DNA from: Hominisplanchenecus_A murintestinalis
GTDB lineage: Bacteria > Bacillota > Clostridia > Lachnospirales > Lachnospiraceae
DNA: 16,676 nt
Assembly (NCBI RefSeq): GCF_943193015.1
Contig: NZ_CALPCM010000047.1
Span: forward strand, 1-16,676
Direction: 5' to 3'
Part shown: positions 6,654 through 14,363 of the stretch, one piece after another
Position numbering within the stretch: the first letter of the stretch is position 1
Layout of the letters: each line of letters begins with the position of its first letter
Notes under the pieces: model-generated
Seen by the model: only the letters and a program-made list of their open reading frames with translations
What the model was told of the DNA's origin: nothing
Databases searched by the model: none
Made by a program: the position numbers and the translations under genes

Positions 6654-7380
6654 TCTGCGCCCAGGAGAACGTCTGGATGAACTGCACAGAAATGGATATA
6701 AAATTATTCAGAATGAAAATAAATTTTGTTTTGGAATGGATGCCGTGCTTCTCTCCGGTTTTGCAAATGTGAAAGAAGAAGAGATTGTGCTGGATATGGG
6801 AACAGGGACGGGAATTGTCCCGATTCTTTTGGCAGGAAAGACAAAAGGAAAGCATTTTATCGGGCTGGAAATTCAGAGCGCCAGTGCAGATATGGCGAGA
6901 AGAAGTGTAATCTATAATCATCTGGAGGAAAGGATTTCTATCGTGGAGGGAGATATAAAGGAAGCCGGGACGCTGTTTAAGCCGGCTTCTTTTGATGTGA
7001 TTACGAGCAATCCGCCTTATATGACAGGGAGCCACGGTCTGGTGAATCCTGATATGGAGAAAGCGATAGCCCGGCATGAAATCTGCTGTACGCTGGAGGA
7101 TGTGATTAGCCAGGCGGCCAGACTTCTTCGGGTAGGAGGGCGGTTTTATTTGGTTCACAGACCTTTCCGTCTGGCAGAAATTATACATATGCTGGTGGAA
7201 TATAAGCTGGAGCCAAAAAGAATTAAATTTGTCCATCCTTTTGTGGATAAAGAACCGAATATGGTTTTGATAGAGTCTGTCAGAGGGGCGAAGTCGAGAA
7301 TTACAGTGGAAAAGCCTTTGATTGTATATCAGAAGCAAGGTGTGTATACAGACGAAATTTATGATATTTACGGATATTAA
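6643..7380 (+). CDS. trmN6: tRNA1(Val) adenine-37 N6-methyltransferase family (YabB/TrmN6)
   Basis: The 245-aa protein is a class I SAM-dependent methyltransferase. VLDMGTGTGIVP (residues 49-60) is motif I, which binds SAM. NPPY (123-126) is the catalytic motif of N6-adenine and N5-glutamine methyltransferases. In E. coli the family member TrmN6 (YfiC) methylates A37 of tRNA1(Val); Bacillus yabB is the matching gene and holds the same place after yaaT. The start overlaps the ricT end by 11 bases, and GGAAAG/AAGAAAG before the ATG can serve as ribosome site. yabA, which lies between yaaT and yabB in Bacillus, is absent here. The substrate is by family only. Confidence 0.85.
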   Translation: MKNNLRPGERLDELHRNGYKIIQNENKFCFGMDAVLLSGFANVKEEEIVLDMGTGTGIVPILLAGKTKGKHFIGLEIQSASADMARRSVIYNHLEERISIVEGDIKEAGTLFKPASFDVITSNPPYMTGSHGLVNPDMEKAIARHEICCTLEDVISQAARLLRVGGRFYLVHRPFRLAEIIHMLVEYKLEPKRIKFVHPFVDKEPNMVLIESVRGAKSRITVEKPLIVYQKQGVYTDEIYDIYGY

Positions 7381-7385
7381 GAAGC

Positions 7386-7417
7386 AGCCCGGGAAACAGA
7401 AAGGATTCCGGGCTTAT
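7386..7417 (+). terminator. Hairpin after trmN6, possible terminator of the holB operon
   Basis: AGCCCGG (7386-7392) pairs with CCGGGCT (7408-7414), followed by TATT. It stands 5 nt after the trmN6 stop. The T-run is weak, so some read-through to rsmI is likely. Confidence 0.5.
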
Positions 7418-7426
7418 TCCCGCGAG

Positions 7427-7551
7427 CAATGAGCTAGGCAGCCGCGCTTGCGCGGATATTTGGCGAATGCCGCGAGGGTCAAATACCCCGCTCATTGGGC
7501 GGAAAGAACAAACTAGGTCATGCCCCGCAGCTTGCTGCGGGGTATTTGACC
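7427..7551. repeat. Palindromic intergenic element with CTTG-loop hairpins
   Basis: Four pairings are visible. CAATGAGC (7427-7434) pairs with GCTCATTG (7490-7497). CCGCG-CTTG-CGCGG is at 7442-7455. GGTCAAATACCCCG (7477-7490) pairs perfectly with CGGGGTATTTGACC (7538-7551). CCCCGCAG-CTTG-CTGCGGGG is at 7523-7542. The last two share CGGGG (7538-7542), so they exclude each other. No coding signal is seen. The style is that of a dispersed palindromic repeat or small non-autonomous element, or a regulatory leader for rsmI. The GC-rich stems stand out from the AT-rich neighbours. Confidence 0.6.
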
Positions 7552-7579
7552 TGCACAGTATGAGCAAAGGAGATAGGAG

Positions 7580-8419
7580 ATGCAGGGAAAATTATATTTA
7601 TGCGCAACACCGATCGGAAATCTGGAAGATATATCAATGCGTGTATTGCGGACGCTGCAGGAAGCGGATCTTATTGCAGCGGAGGATACAAGAAACAGTA
7701 TTAAGCTTTTAAATCATTTTGGGATCAAGACGCCTATGACAAGTTATCATGAGTACAATAAAATTGAAAAGGCGTACACACTGATTGAAAAAATGCGTCA
7801 GGGTATGAATGTTGCGTTGATTACGGATGCGGGAACCCCGGGGATTTCAGATCCTGGGGAAGATTTGGTGAGAATGTGTTATGAGGCAGGAATTGAAGTG
7901 ACTTCCCTTCCAGGAGCAGCAGCATGTATTACGGCGCTCACACTTTCAGGGCTTTCCACCCGGAGATTTTGTTTTGAGGCTTTTTTGCCTGTTGATAAAA
8001 AGGAAAGGCAGGCTGTTTTTTCAGAACTTTCAAGGGAAACAAGGACAATCATTGTTTATGAAGCGCCTCATCGTTTGGTTCGCACGCTGGGGGAATTTTT
8101 AGAGGCGTTGGGGGACAGGAAAATTACGGTATGCAGAGAGCTGACAAAAAAGCATGAGACAGCATTTCACACAACAATAGCACAGGCTTTGACATATTAC
8201 AGAAGTACTGAGCCGAAAGGGGAGTGTGTGCTTGTGATTGAGGGAAAAAACCGGAAAGAACTAGAGCGGGAGGCGCAGGATTCCTGGAAAGAAGTCAGTA
8301 TTTTAGAGCATATGGAAAAGTATCTTAGCCAGGGAATGGAGAAGAAAGATGCCATGAAGCAGGTGGCAAAGGATAGGGGAATCGGCAAAAGAGAAGTGTA
8401 CAAAATGTTATTGGAATAG
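7580..8419 (+). CDS. rsmI: 16S rRNA cytidine-1402 2'-O-methyltransferase
   Basis: The 279-aa protein is a tetrapyrrole-methylase-fold enzyme of the RsmI family (Bacillus yabC). It puts a 2'-O-methyl on C1402 of 16S rRNA, in the decoding centre, using SAM. TPIGNLEDIS (residues 10-19) and AAEDTRNS (33-40) are signature motifs. ITDAGTPGISDPG (81-93) forms the SAM-binding loop. YEAPHRL (159-165) is also conserved. The C-terminal part (about 235-279) is a helical domain with KDRGIGKREVYKMLLE. AGGAG at 7568-7572 gives a 7-nt spacing to the ATG. It is separated from trmN6 by about 200 bp of palindromic sequence, where Bacillus has only the small yazA gene. Confidence 0.94.
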   Translation: MQGKLYLCATPIGNLEDISMRVLRTLQEADLIAAEDTRNSIKLLNHFGIKTPMTSYHEYNKIEKAYTLIEKMRQGMNVALITDAGTPGISDPGEDLVRMCYEAGIEVTSLPGAAACITALTLSGLSTRRFCFEAFLPVDKKERQAVFSELSRETRTIIVYEAPHRLVRTLGEFLEALGDRKITVCRELTKKHETAFHTTIAQALTYYRSTEPKGECVLVIEGKNRKELEREAQDSWKEVSILEHMEKYLSQGMEKKDAMKQVAKDRGIGKREVYKMLLE

Positions 8420-8446
8420 GATGTTCTGTTACGGGAATTTTTGGTA

Positions 8447-8476
8447 TTGCATGTTCCGGGGAAATATGTTTATAAT
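8447..8476 (+). promoter_or_regulatory. Promoter of the M60 peptidase gene
   Basis: TTGCAT (8447-8452) and TATAAT (8471-8476) are spaced by 18 bp. Transcription would begin near 8483, and AGGAGG follows at 8509-8514. Confidence 0.65.
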
Positions 8477-8559
8477 AACCTGTTTGGCAGATTTAAGAAG
8501 AACATAGCAGGAGGAATTAAGACAAGAGGAATCATTTAGCAAAAAAACGTGGTATTATT

Positions 8560-11500
8560 TTGGCGCTTGGAATGGCAGTTATGCTGGTGCCGGGAATGCG
8601 GATGGATGCTATGGAGGATGCTTATCGAAAACCATCTCTATCCGGAACCGTAAAGACCTGGGTTTATCAGGGAGACACCTATGAAGAAAGCAGAAACAGA
8701 GTATTTGCAGATGACCAGGAGGATGGGGATTTAACTACGGAACTCGTAAAAACAGGTAATATAGACACTTCTGTTTTGGGAGAACAGACGATTTCTTATG
8801 AAGTAACGGATGCAGACGGAAATACGGTACAAATGGAAACTGTTGTACTGGTACTTGAAAGGGATAATGATGGTTCGGAGGGAGAAAAGAATATACAGAG
8901 GAAGCTGTATACTCTGCCGGAAGCTTCTCATCTGACAGATATTGGGTTTGACAGGGGGTATTATCATGATAGGCAAAATCTTGGTATCTGGCTGCCTGCG
9001 GACACAGAAATGAAAGTCCGTCTGGTAAATCACGAAGAATTTAATAGGAATCTTGAATTGGGATTTATGAATGATGATTCGTATACAGAATCTTCAGCAA
9101 GTATTCCTTCCAGTGGGGAATGGGTGACGGTAAAGAATAGTTTTCGGGAAGACGGAGCTGAAAAAAGCAAGGACAGTGTGCCTTTTATAAAAACGCCGAA
9201 AGATATTTCTGTACAGCCAATTGTTGAAATTGAATGGAAGGAAGAGCTGGAAGAATTACCTTATTATAGATATGGAGACGATGAGAATACATTTTTTAGG
9301 AAATGGGATGATTCTCAGGCGCCTTTTGCGGTGATAGAAGGAGAGGCCGCTACATTCCTGGTTCCTATTTTGGACAGGGATAATATTATTAACCGTATCA
9401 CAAATCAGGGAGACAGGGATGTGTATTCTTTTACGTCTATTGATGGGATGCTGGAATGGTACGGGGAATTTGTGGAACAGTATGATAGGTATTCAGGGCT
9501 GAAATTTTATCCTGGAGAAGCGGAACCTTATAATCAGAATGTGAGGGCAAAGTTTTTTATTAAAGCAAATAAACATGGCGCAGGCGCGGCTTATTATAGT
9601 CAGGATCATAGTGCAAGTAACAGTGAGAGCATGGAAGGGTATCTGGTGAAAAACTGGCTCAGCCTTCATGAGTTTGGACATGGCTATGAAGGGGCGATTG
9701 CGAAAAGGGAGCATCCTTTTGTGGAAACTACGAATAACATTATGGGGTATTATTTTGAGCAGACATACAGGGAAGGGGATTTGGGATGGATGCTTGGGTA
9801 TGCCCCAATAGAGCAGAAAGCCCAAAAGTTTGCGGAACTGGGAGAGAGCGCCGAGAATAGAAGAAATTCGAAAACCACATTTATGGGGATTATAGACGGT
9901 GCATGGAACTACGGAGAAAGCCTTTTTATGTTTGTCAATGTATTGGATAAACTGGGGCCGGAAAATACGGTATCAGCTATGCATACGCAGTATCGAAAAT
10001 ATTATTATGAAAATAAAATGCATACATCGTCTTCGGATGTGATTATAGACAGTTTCAGCCGTGCAGGAGGATATAATGTCATTCCTTATTTTGAGGGATG
10101 GCATATTGAGCTGTCTAAGCAAAAGGAATCGCAGATTTATGACATGGATTTGCCGATGGTTTATTATCTGAAGAATCTGATAGCGGATGAGGAAAAATGT
10201 GAGGAAATACGGGAAAATTTAGGGCTGAATGGGATTTACAGCCTGGTGAGTACAGATGACTTGGCAGATACAGGGTATAAGAGCAAAGTAGAATTTCAGA
10301 TTTCTATTGATAATATAGCTCAGATACAGAATAGAAACATTTTGATTAAAAACGGAGAAAAGATTGTAAAAGAAGTTTGTGTTACAGGAGAAACGATTTC
10401 GGTTGAACTTCCTGTGGGTATTTATGAAGTAGAGCTTCCAGCGCCCCGCGCGTCTGTTTATCAGTACGGAAATGAATATCTGGCAGCTTCTGAGGGAAAT
10501 GTATCAAAGACATTTTCATACTCCAGAATAGAGGGGAATCCTGTAGGGGATGATATGGGATTTCGGCTGACAGGATTTGATGATGTGGAAATAGCGGCTA
10601 TTTCTGTAAACTCCGCATCCGAAAAACTGAATCTGAGAATTAATCATGTAAGTCCGCATGTATATTATGATACGTCTTATATAAAGATAAAAGCAATGGA
10701 TCCGAAAGGAAATGTCATTTTTAACAAAGATATGATTGGAAATGTGACAATGGAAGAAGAAGTTGGCGATTATTCCTTTCCGGTTGGTTCAACTTTAGAA
10801 ATTTACCATGCCGAACCGTCAGGCAGGCTGAAGCTGGTGAGCGGTTATGACAACAGGGAGGATAGATTTAAGGCGTATGGAGCTGCCTCAGGTGAGGAAA
10901 AGACGATTACTTATGTATTGACAGAAAAAGGGCTGATGAAAAGCGGCTGGGATGAGGAAGAACAGATGGATGCGTATTTGTCCGTCCTTAAGTCTTATTC
11001 GGAAGCAATGATAGAAAATATGAGCCAAAGTGATATGGCTGATGCAGGAAAGTATCACAATGAAAAACTGATAGTGTCTGCGGCATATGATTTTCTGAAT
11101 GAAGAAGCAAAGGAAAAATATAATGCGTCTTATGGAATGCTGGTTGGCATAGAACCGGAAGCTTATATGAGATATGCGAAAGTAGATTCCTCAAAGATGG
11201 ACGGTTTCGCAGACAGCGAGCAGGATAAAGACGACAATGCGGCAGAGAATGCATTGGATGGAGATGAGAATACTATCTGGCATACGAGATGGACTGGGGA
11301 AGGCGTCTATGCGAATCCGGCAGAGGAGGAAAATAATACTTATACAATTCTTCTGGACGAAAATATGGACATTGGAAAACTGGAATATGTGCCCAGGACA
11401 GGGGGATCTGATAATGGAAGAATTTTATCGTATCGTATTTTTTACAGTATTACGGAAAATAGGGATGATTTTCAGGAAGTCTCGTTGGAAAATTGTACAT

Positions 11501-13098
11501 GGGCAAACAATAAGGATGTAAAGAGTGTAGAATTTGATGCGCCGGGTGCAAGAAGAATCCGTATAGCGGCGCTGTCCACGGCAGGGGATGCAGAAGATCA
11601 AAAAAATAAATTTATTTCTGCTGCAGAGTTTCGTTTGTATGAAAAATATAAGATATCTGTTAAGAATACGTATTTAACAGATATGTATATGGATACGTCG
11701 GATCAGTCTGTACAAAGGGATCTGAATGGAAACGGGCAAGAGATTTCTCTTTCTGTAAATGAAAGAAAAAAGACCTTTGCAAAAGGAGTCGGGATGGCAG
11801 CCGGAAGTACGGTATCCTGGGATTTGGAAGGTAAGGGATTTGATACAGTGACAGCCTGGGCGGGCGTGGATGCTGGTCAGCCAGGAGAAGTGCAGGCTGT
11901 AGTAGAAATCTATGGAGACGGAAACCTTCTGTATCGCTCTGAAACGCTCGAGGGAGGGGGCTTGGCAGAGCCTGTCCGGCTGGATATTGCAGGGGTTAAG
12001 AAACTGGAAATTAAGACAATACAGGTTAAAGGAAAAGCATATGTATCCCTGGCAGATGCAAAGCTGATCAATAATGGAGACAAGCAGGAAATCACGTTGA
12101 CGGTCGGGGAGTCAGCAACTGTATCGGACAATAAAGCTTTGATGCCTCAGGATAAAGGCAAAGTTATGTGGAGTTCTTCAGATAGTTCTGTGGCGTTGGT
12201 AAGTGAAGATGGGATTATTACGGCAGCGGGCAAAGGGGATGCTGTGATTACGGCAAAATATCCGCAGCAAACCTTTACCTGTACGGTGCATGTGCAGGAA
12301 TTGTCAGAAGAAGCGAAGCAGGCGCTGGTACAGAGAAAGACAGATGCAGAAACGGCTTTGGAAACATATAAAAATGCCGAAGATTACCGAGAAGCGCAGA
12401 AACTGGAGCTGGCACAGGCGATAGCAGACGGAAAAGCAGCCATAGAGAAAGCGGCGGATGCCGGGGATGTGAATGCCGCGCTGGCAGCAGCAAAAGCAGT
12501 TCTTGATAAGATTAAAACAGATGCGCAGCTTACACAAGAAGAAAATCAGGGGGGGACGGTGACGCCTCCTGATAAGGATCCGGGGGAAGATGTGGCTCCT
12601 CCAGACAAAAAACCGGGAGAGAATGTAACTCCGCCAGTGAAAAATCCTGAACCTGTTCTGCCGAAAGTGGGAAGTACAGTGGAATACGGAAAGTTTATGT
12701 ATAAGATTTTAACATCCGGGAGTTCTGGAGGAACGGCAGCTGTTGTAAAACCAAAGAAAAATACAGATAAACAAATAGTGGTTCCGGATACAATCGAAGT
12801 GAAAGGGTATGTGTACCGTGTAACGGAGATAAGTGCAAAGGCTTTTGGTAAATGTAAAAAGCTTGTACAGGCAACGGTTGGGAAAAACGTTACCAAGATT
12901 GGGAAACAGGCGTTTGCCGGATGTAAAAAACTAAAAAAAATTATAATAAAGTCAACGAAAATAAAGAGTATCGGAAAGAAAGCATTTTCAAAGATAAACA
13001 AAAGGGCAAAAATCCGTGTTCCAAAGAAAAAGCTGAAGAATTATAAGAAACTACTGAAAAAGTCAAAAATTGTAAAAAGTGTAAAAGTCACAAAATAA
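8560..13098 (+). CDS. Secreted multidomain M60 (enhancin-like) mucin/glycoprotein peptidase
   Basis: This is a 1,512-aa extracellular protein, counted from the TTG at 8560. Modules in order: Ig-like/DUF5011-like (about 20-105); peptidase M60 (about 115-530) with zinc motif HEFGH at 370-374 and a third ligand probably Glu389 in ETTNN; a linking region with beta domains; an F5/8-type CBM32-like module (about 877-1031); an NPCBM-like module (about 1032-1172); Big_2 (about 1173-1247) with VMWSSSDSSVALVS; a FIVAR-like helical repeat (about 1248-1327); a proline-rich linker (about 1329-1370); and lysine-rich BspA-type leucine-rich repeats to the end. M60 enzymes cut O-glycosylated proteins such as mucins, so degradation of host mucus at the cell surface is likely. 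No LPXTG anchor is seen. In-frame codons from 8521 add a basic n-region (KRNHLAKKR) to a hydrophobic core, making a good signal peptide, but no ATG, GTG or TTG starts it. Confidence 0.85.
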   Translation: MALGMAVMLVPGMRMDAMEDAYRKPSLSGTVKTWVYQGDTYEESRNRVFADDQEDGDLTTELVKTGNIDTSVLGEQTISYEVTDADGNTVQMETVVLVLERDNDGSEGEKNIQRKLYTLPEASHLTDIGFDRGYYHDRQNLGIWLPADTEMKVRLVNHEEFNRNLELGFMNDDSYTESSASIPSSGEWVTVKNSFREDGAEKSKDSVPFIKTPKDISVQPIVEIEWKEELEELPYYRYGDDENTFFRKWDDSQAPFAVIEGEAATFLVPILDRDNIINRITNQGDRDVYSFTSIDGMLEWYGEFVEQYDRYSGLKFYPGEAEPYNQNVRAKFFIKANKHGAGAAYYSQDHSASNSESMEGYLVKNWLSLHEFGHGYEGAIAKREHPFVETTNNIMGYYFEQTYREGDLGWMLGYAPIEQKAQKFAELGESAENRRNSKTTFMGIIDGAWNYGESLFMFVNVLDKLGPENTVSAMHTQYRKYYYENKMHTSSSDVIIDSFSRAGGYNVIPYFEGWHIELSKQKESQIYDMDLPMVYYLKNLIADEEKCEEIRENLGLNGIYSLVSTDDLADTGYKSKVEFQISIDNIAQIQNRNILIKNGEKIVKEVCVTGETISVELPVGIYEVELPAPRASVYQYGNEYLAASEGNVSKTFSYSRIEGNPVGDDMGFRLTGFDDVEIAAISVNSASEKLNLRINHVSPHVYYDTSYIKIKAMDPKGNVIFNKDMIGNVTMEEEVGDYSFPVGSTLEIYHAEPSGRLKLVSGYDNREDRFKAYGAASGEEKTITYVLTEKGLMKSGWDEEEQMDAYLSVLKSYSEAMIENMSQSDMADAGKYHNEKLIVSAAYDFLNEEAKEKYNASYGMLVGIEPEAYMRYAKVDSSKMDGFADSEQDKDDNAAENALDGDENTIWHTRWTGEGVYANPAEEENNTYTILLDENMDIGKLEYVPRTGGSDNGRILSYRIFYSITENRDDFQEVSLENCTWANNKDVKSVEFDAPGARRIRIAALSTAGDAEDQKNKFISAAEFRLYEKYKISVKNTYLTDMYMDTSDQSVQRDLNGNGQEISLSVNERKKTFAKGVGMAAGSTVSWDLEGKGFDTVTAWAGVDAGQPGEVQAVVEIYGDGNLLYRSETLEGGGLAEPVRLDIAGVKKLEIKTIQVKGKAYVSLADAKLINNGDKQEITLTVGESATVSDNKALMPQDKGKVMWSSSDSSVALVSEDGIITAAGKGDAVITAKYPQQTFTCTVHVQELSEEAKQALVQRKTDAETALETYKNAEDYREAQKLELAQAIADGKAAIEKAADAGDVNAALAAAKAVLDKIKTDAQLTQEENQGGTVTPPDKDPGEDVAPPDKKPGENVTPPVKNPEPVLPKVGSTVEYGKFMYKILTSGSSGGTAAVVKPKKNTDKQIVVPDTIEVKGYVYRVTEISAKAFGKCKKLVQATVGKNVTKIGKQAFAGCKKLKKIIIKSTKIKSIGKKAFSKINKRAKIRVPKKKLKNYKKLLKKSKIVKSVKVTK

Positions 13099-13116
13099 AA
13101 GATAAAAGTACGCGAT

Positions 13117-13156
13117 AAGAGCTGCCTCAGGAGATTTCCTATGGCGGCTCTTTTTT
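13117..13156 (+). terminator. Terminator of the M60 gene
   Basis: AAGAGCTGCC (13117-13126) pairs with GGCGGCTCTT (13143-13152) with one G-U pair, an inner AGGA/TCCT stem, and TTTT after it. It lies 19 nt after the stop codon. Confidence 0.85.
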
Positions 13157-13221
13157 GTACAGCGTCATAGAAAACAGGGATGCGGCATATCTTTAAGCAG
13201 AATGGCAGGAGGTGGCGGCGT

Positions 13222-13560
13222 ATGATGAATTATTTGTGGGGAGGAATGATACTGGCGGGAATCATCTATGGGGCATTTACCGGAACTATGCAGGAGGTAA
13301 CAGATGCTGCGATTTCATCTTCAAAGGAAGCGGTGATGCTCTGTGTCACAATGGTTGGAATTATGTCTCTCTGGACAGGAGTTATGGAAATTGGCAGTGA
13401 AGCGGGAATGATACAGGCAATTTCCAGAAAAATACGGCCGCTTATCCGGTTTTTGTTTCCGGATATACCAGATGGCCATGAAGCAAATAAACATATTACA
13501 ACGAACTTTATAGCTAATTTCTTAGGGCTTGGGTGGGCGGCTACACCAGCGGGGCTTTGA
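13222..13560 (+). pseudogene. spmA: Spore maturation protein A, 5' part, cut off by an insertion
   Basis: The first about 112 residues read as SpmA: MMNYLWGGMILAGIIYGAFTG is a membrane segment, then ISSSKEAVMLCVTMVGIMSLW, MEIGSEAGMIQAISRKI, FPDIPDGHEANKHITTNFIANF and GLGWAATPAGL. SpmA and SpmB are membrane proteins with nucleoside-recognition-type (gate) domains, needed in Bacillus for spore core dehydration. The family is about 190-200 aa long. Here the reading stops with TGA (13558-13560) directly after GWAATPAGL, where family members continue. The DNA beyond does not code for SpmA in any frame. AGGAGG at 13207-13212 fits the ATG at 13222 (9-nt spacing) better than an upstream in-frame ATG at 13180. 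The gene is broken by the element to the right; the 3' half should be at its other end. Confidence 0.85.
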
Positions 13561-13613
13561 GTTATTATAATGACAGGTTGAAAAATCCATTGAGAAATCA
13601 AGGGTTTCCGCCG

Positions 13614-13859
13614 AATTTAGTCCTAATGAAAAAATGTAGTTTTGCATCAAAGCATTTCTGATTTTTCATTTGGACGGCGCCGATTCAAAAGAAAATAGGA
13701 AGAAATGTCAGTAATGTAACTCAAAGTGCCTGAAAGCAATGAGTTACTGGTTTTAGTATAGCATAAGGAGGGTAGAAGGTAAACAATTTCATATTGATGA
13801 TTTAGATAGGACTAAATTAGTGAATGGCAGAAATGCTGTTAAAACTAGCTTAGTCCTAT
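13614..13859. repeat. Repeats in the element end region (TTAGTCCTA motif)
   Basis: The 340-bp end region 13,561-13,898 has no clear gene. AATTTAGTCCTA (13614-13625) is repeated inverted as TAGGACTAAATT (13807-13818), and CTTAGTCCTAT recurs at 13849-13859. It also holds AATGAAAAA/TTTTTCATT (13625-13633 with 13662-13670) and GTAACTC/GAGTTAC (13716-13722 with 13741-13747). Repeats so close to an element end suit recombinase or accessory-protein sites, which is inference. Confidence 0.5.
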
Positions 13860-13867
13860 TTCTTTTT
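13806..13867 (+). terminator. Hairpin with T-rich tail upstream of the DUF6075-like gene
   Basis: ATAGGACTAA (13806-13815) pairs perfectly with TTAGTCCTAT (13850-13859), with weaker inner pairing TAGT/ACTA and CAG/CTG. TTCTTTTT follows. It could be an attenuator for the operon that starts at 13899, or a terminator of transcripts entering from spmA. Confidence 0.5.
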
Positions 13868-13898
13868 ACAAATTCAAAATAATAGGAGGAATGAATTT

Positions 13899-14363
13899 AT
13901 GAAGAACAATACAGCGTTAAGTGCAGAGAAAGCGATTACTTTTATCAGCGATGCACATGAAAAATTCTACTACGAGAAATTGAAAGAGGTCAGGTATCAG
14001 GACGTGTACCACAAAGCGCTTGTATATTGTCTTGGTATCAGCGATGACACAAGAAGAAATATCAACAGCATTTATAACTTTAAGACAGGCTGTGTAAAAA
14101 CGGAGTGTCTGCATGAAGGCTGGCAGACCAGCGGGAGCTTAAAAGTAGTCAGGATGGCGTTTAACCTTTACTGCAATGGTACGCCGAGTGTCCTTGACTA
14201 TGATGATGCGGAGGAACAGGTGGACGAGTGCAGACGGTACACAGTGGAAGAACTGTTCTGCTGTGCCTATGCGCCTTATTTTTGGCAGGCGGTACAGATT
14301 CGTTATCCGGAATATGTAACATATAACCACAACTTGTACGCCATGCTTGGAGGACGGGATTGA
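13899..14363 (+). CDS. DUF6075-like ICE protein of unknown function
   Basis: This 154-aa soluble protein has no signal peptide or membrane segment. It is rich in Tyr and Cys (for example Cys101 of ECRR, the pair in LFCCAYAP, and paired Tyr in FYYEK). I recall this family from partition/replication regions of Lachnospiraceae ICEs, where it is labelled DUF6075; that match is from memory. AGGAGG at 13885-13890 gives 8-nt spacing to the ATG. The stop overlaps the next start (TGATG), so it is translationally coupled to the DUF3970-like gene. Function is unknown. The product could act in regulation of the partition or transfer module, but nothing in the sequence shows it. Confidence 0.7.
   Translation: MKNNTALSAEKAITFISDAHEKFYYEKLKEVRYQDVYHKALVYCLGISDDTRRNINSIYNFKTGCVKTECLHEGWQTSGSLKVVRMAFNLYCNGTPSVLDYDDAEEQVDECRRYTVEELFCCAYAPYFWQAVQIRYPEYVTYNHNLYAMLGGRD

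Noticed and set aside
12640..12680. LPKVG as a sortase anchor
   Set aside because: It is not LPXTG, lies about 140 residues before the C-terminus, and no hydrophobic segment follows.
12546..13001. Long minus-strand open frame over the M60 gene end
   Set aside because: It is a shadow of the lysine- and proline-rich coding strand; it has no ribosome site or domain.
13180..13221. Upstream ATG of spmA at 13180
   Set aside because: No ribosome site precedes it, and the added residues (MRHIFKQNGRRWRR) are translated from the ribosome-site region. ATG 13222 follows AGGAGG.
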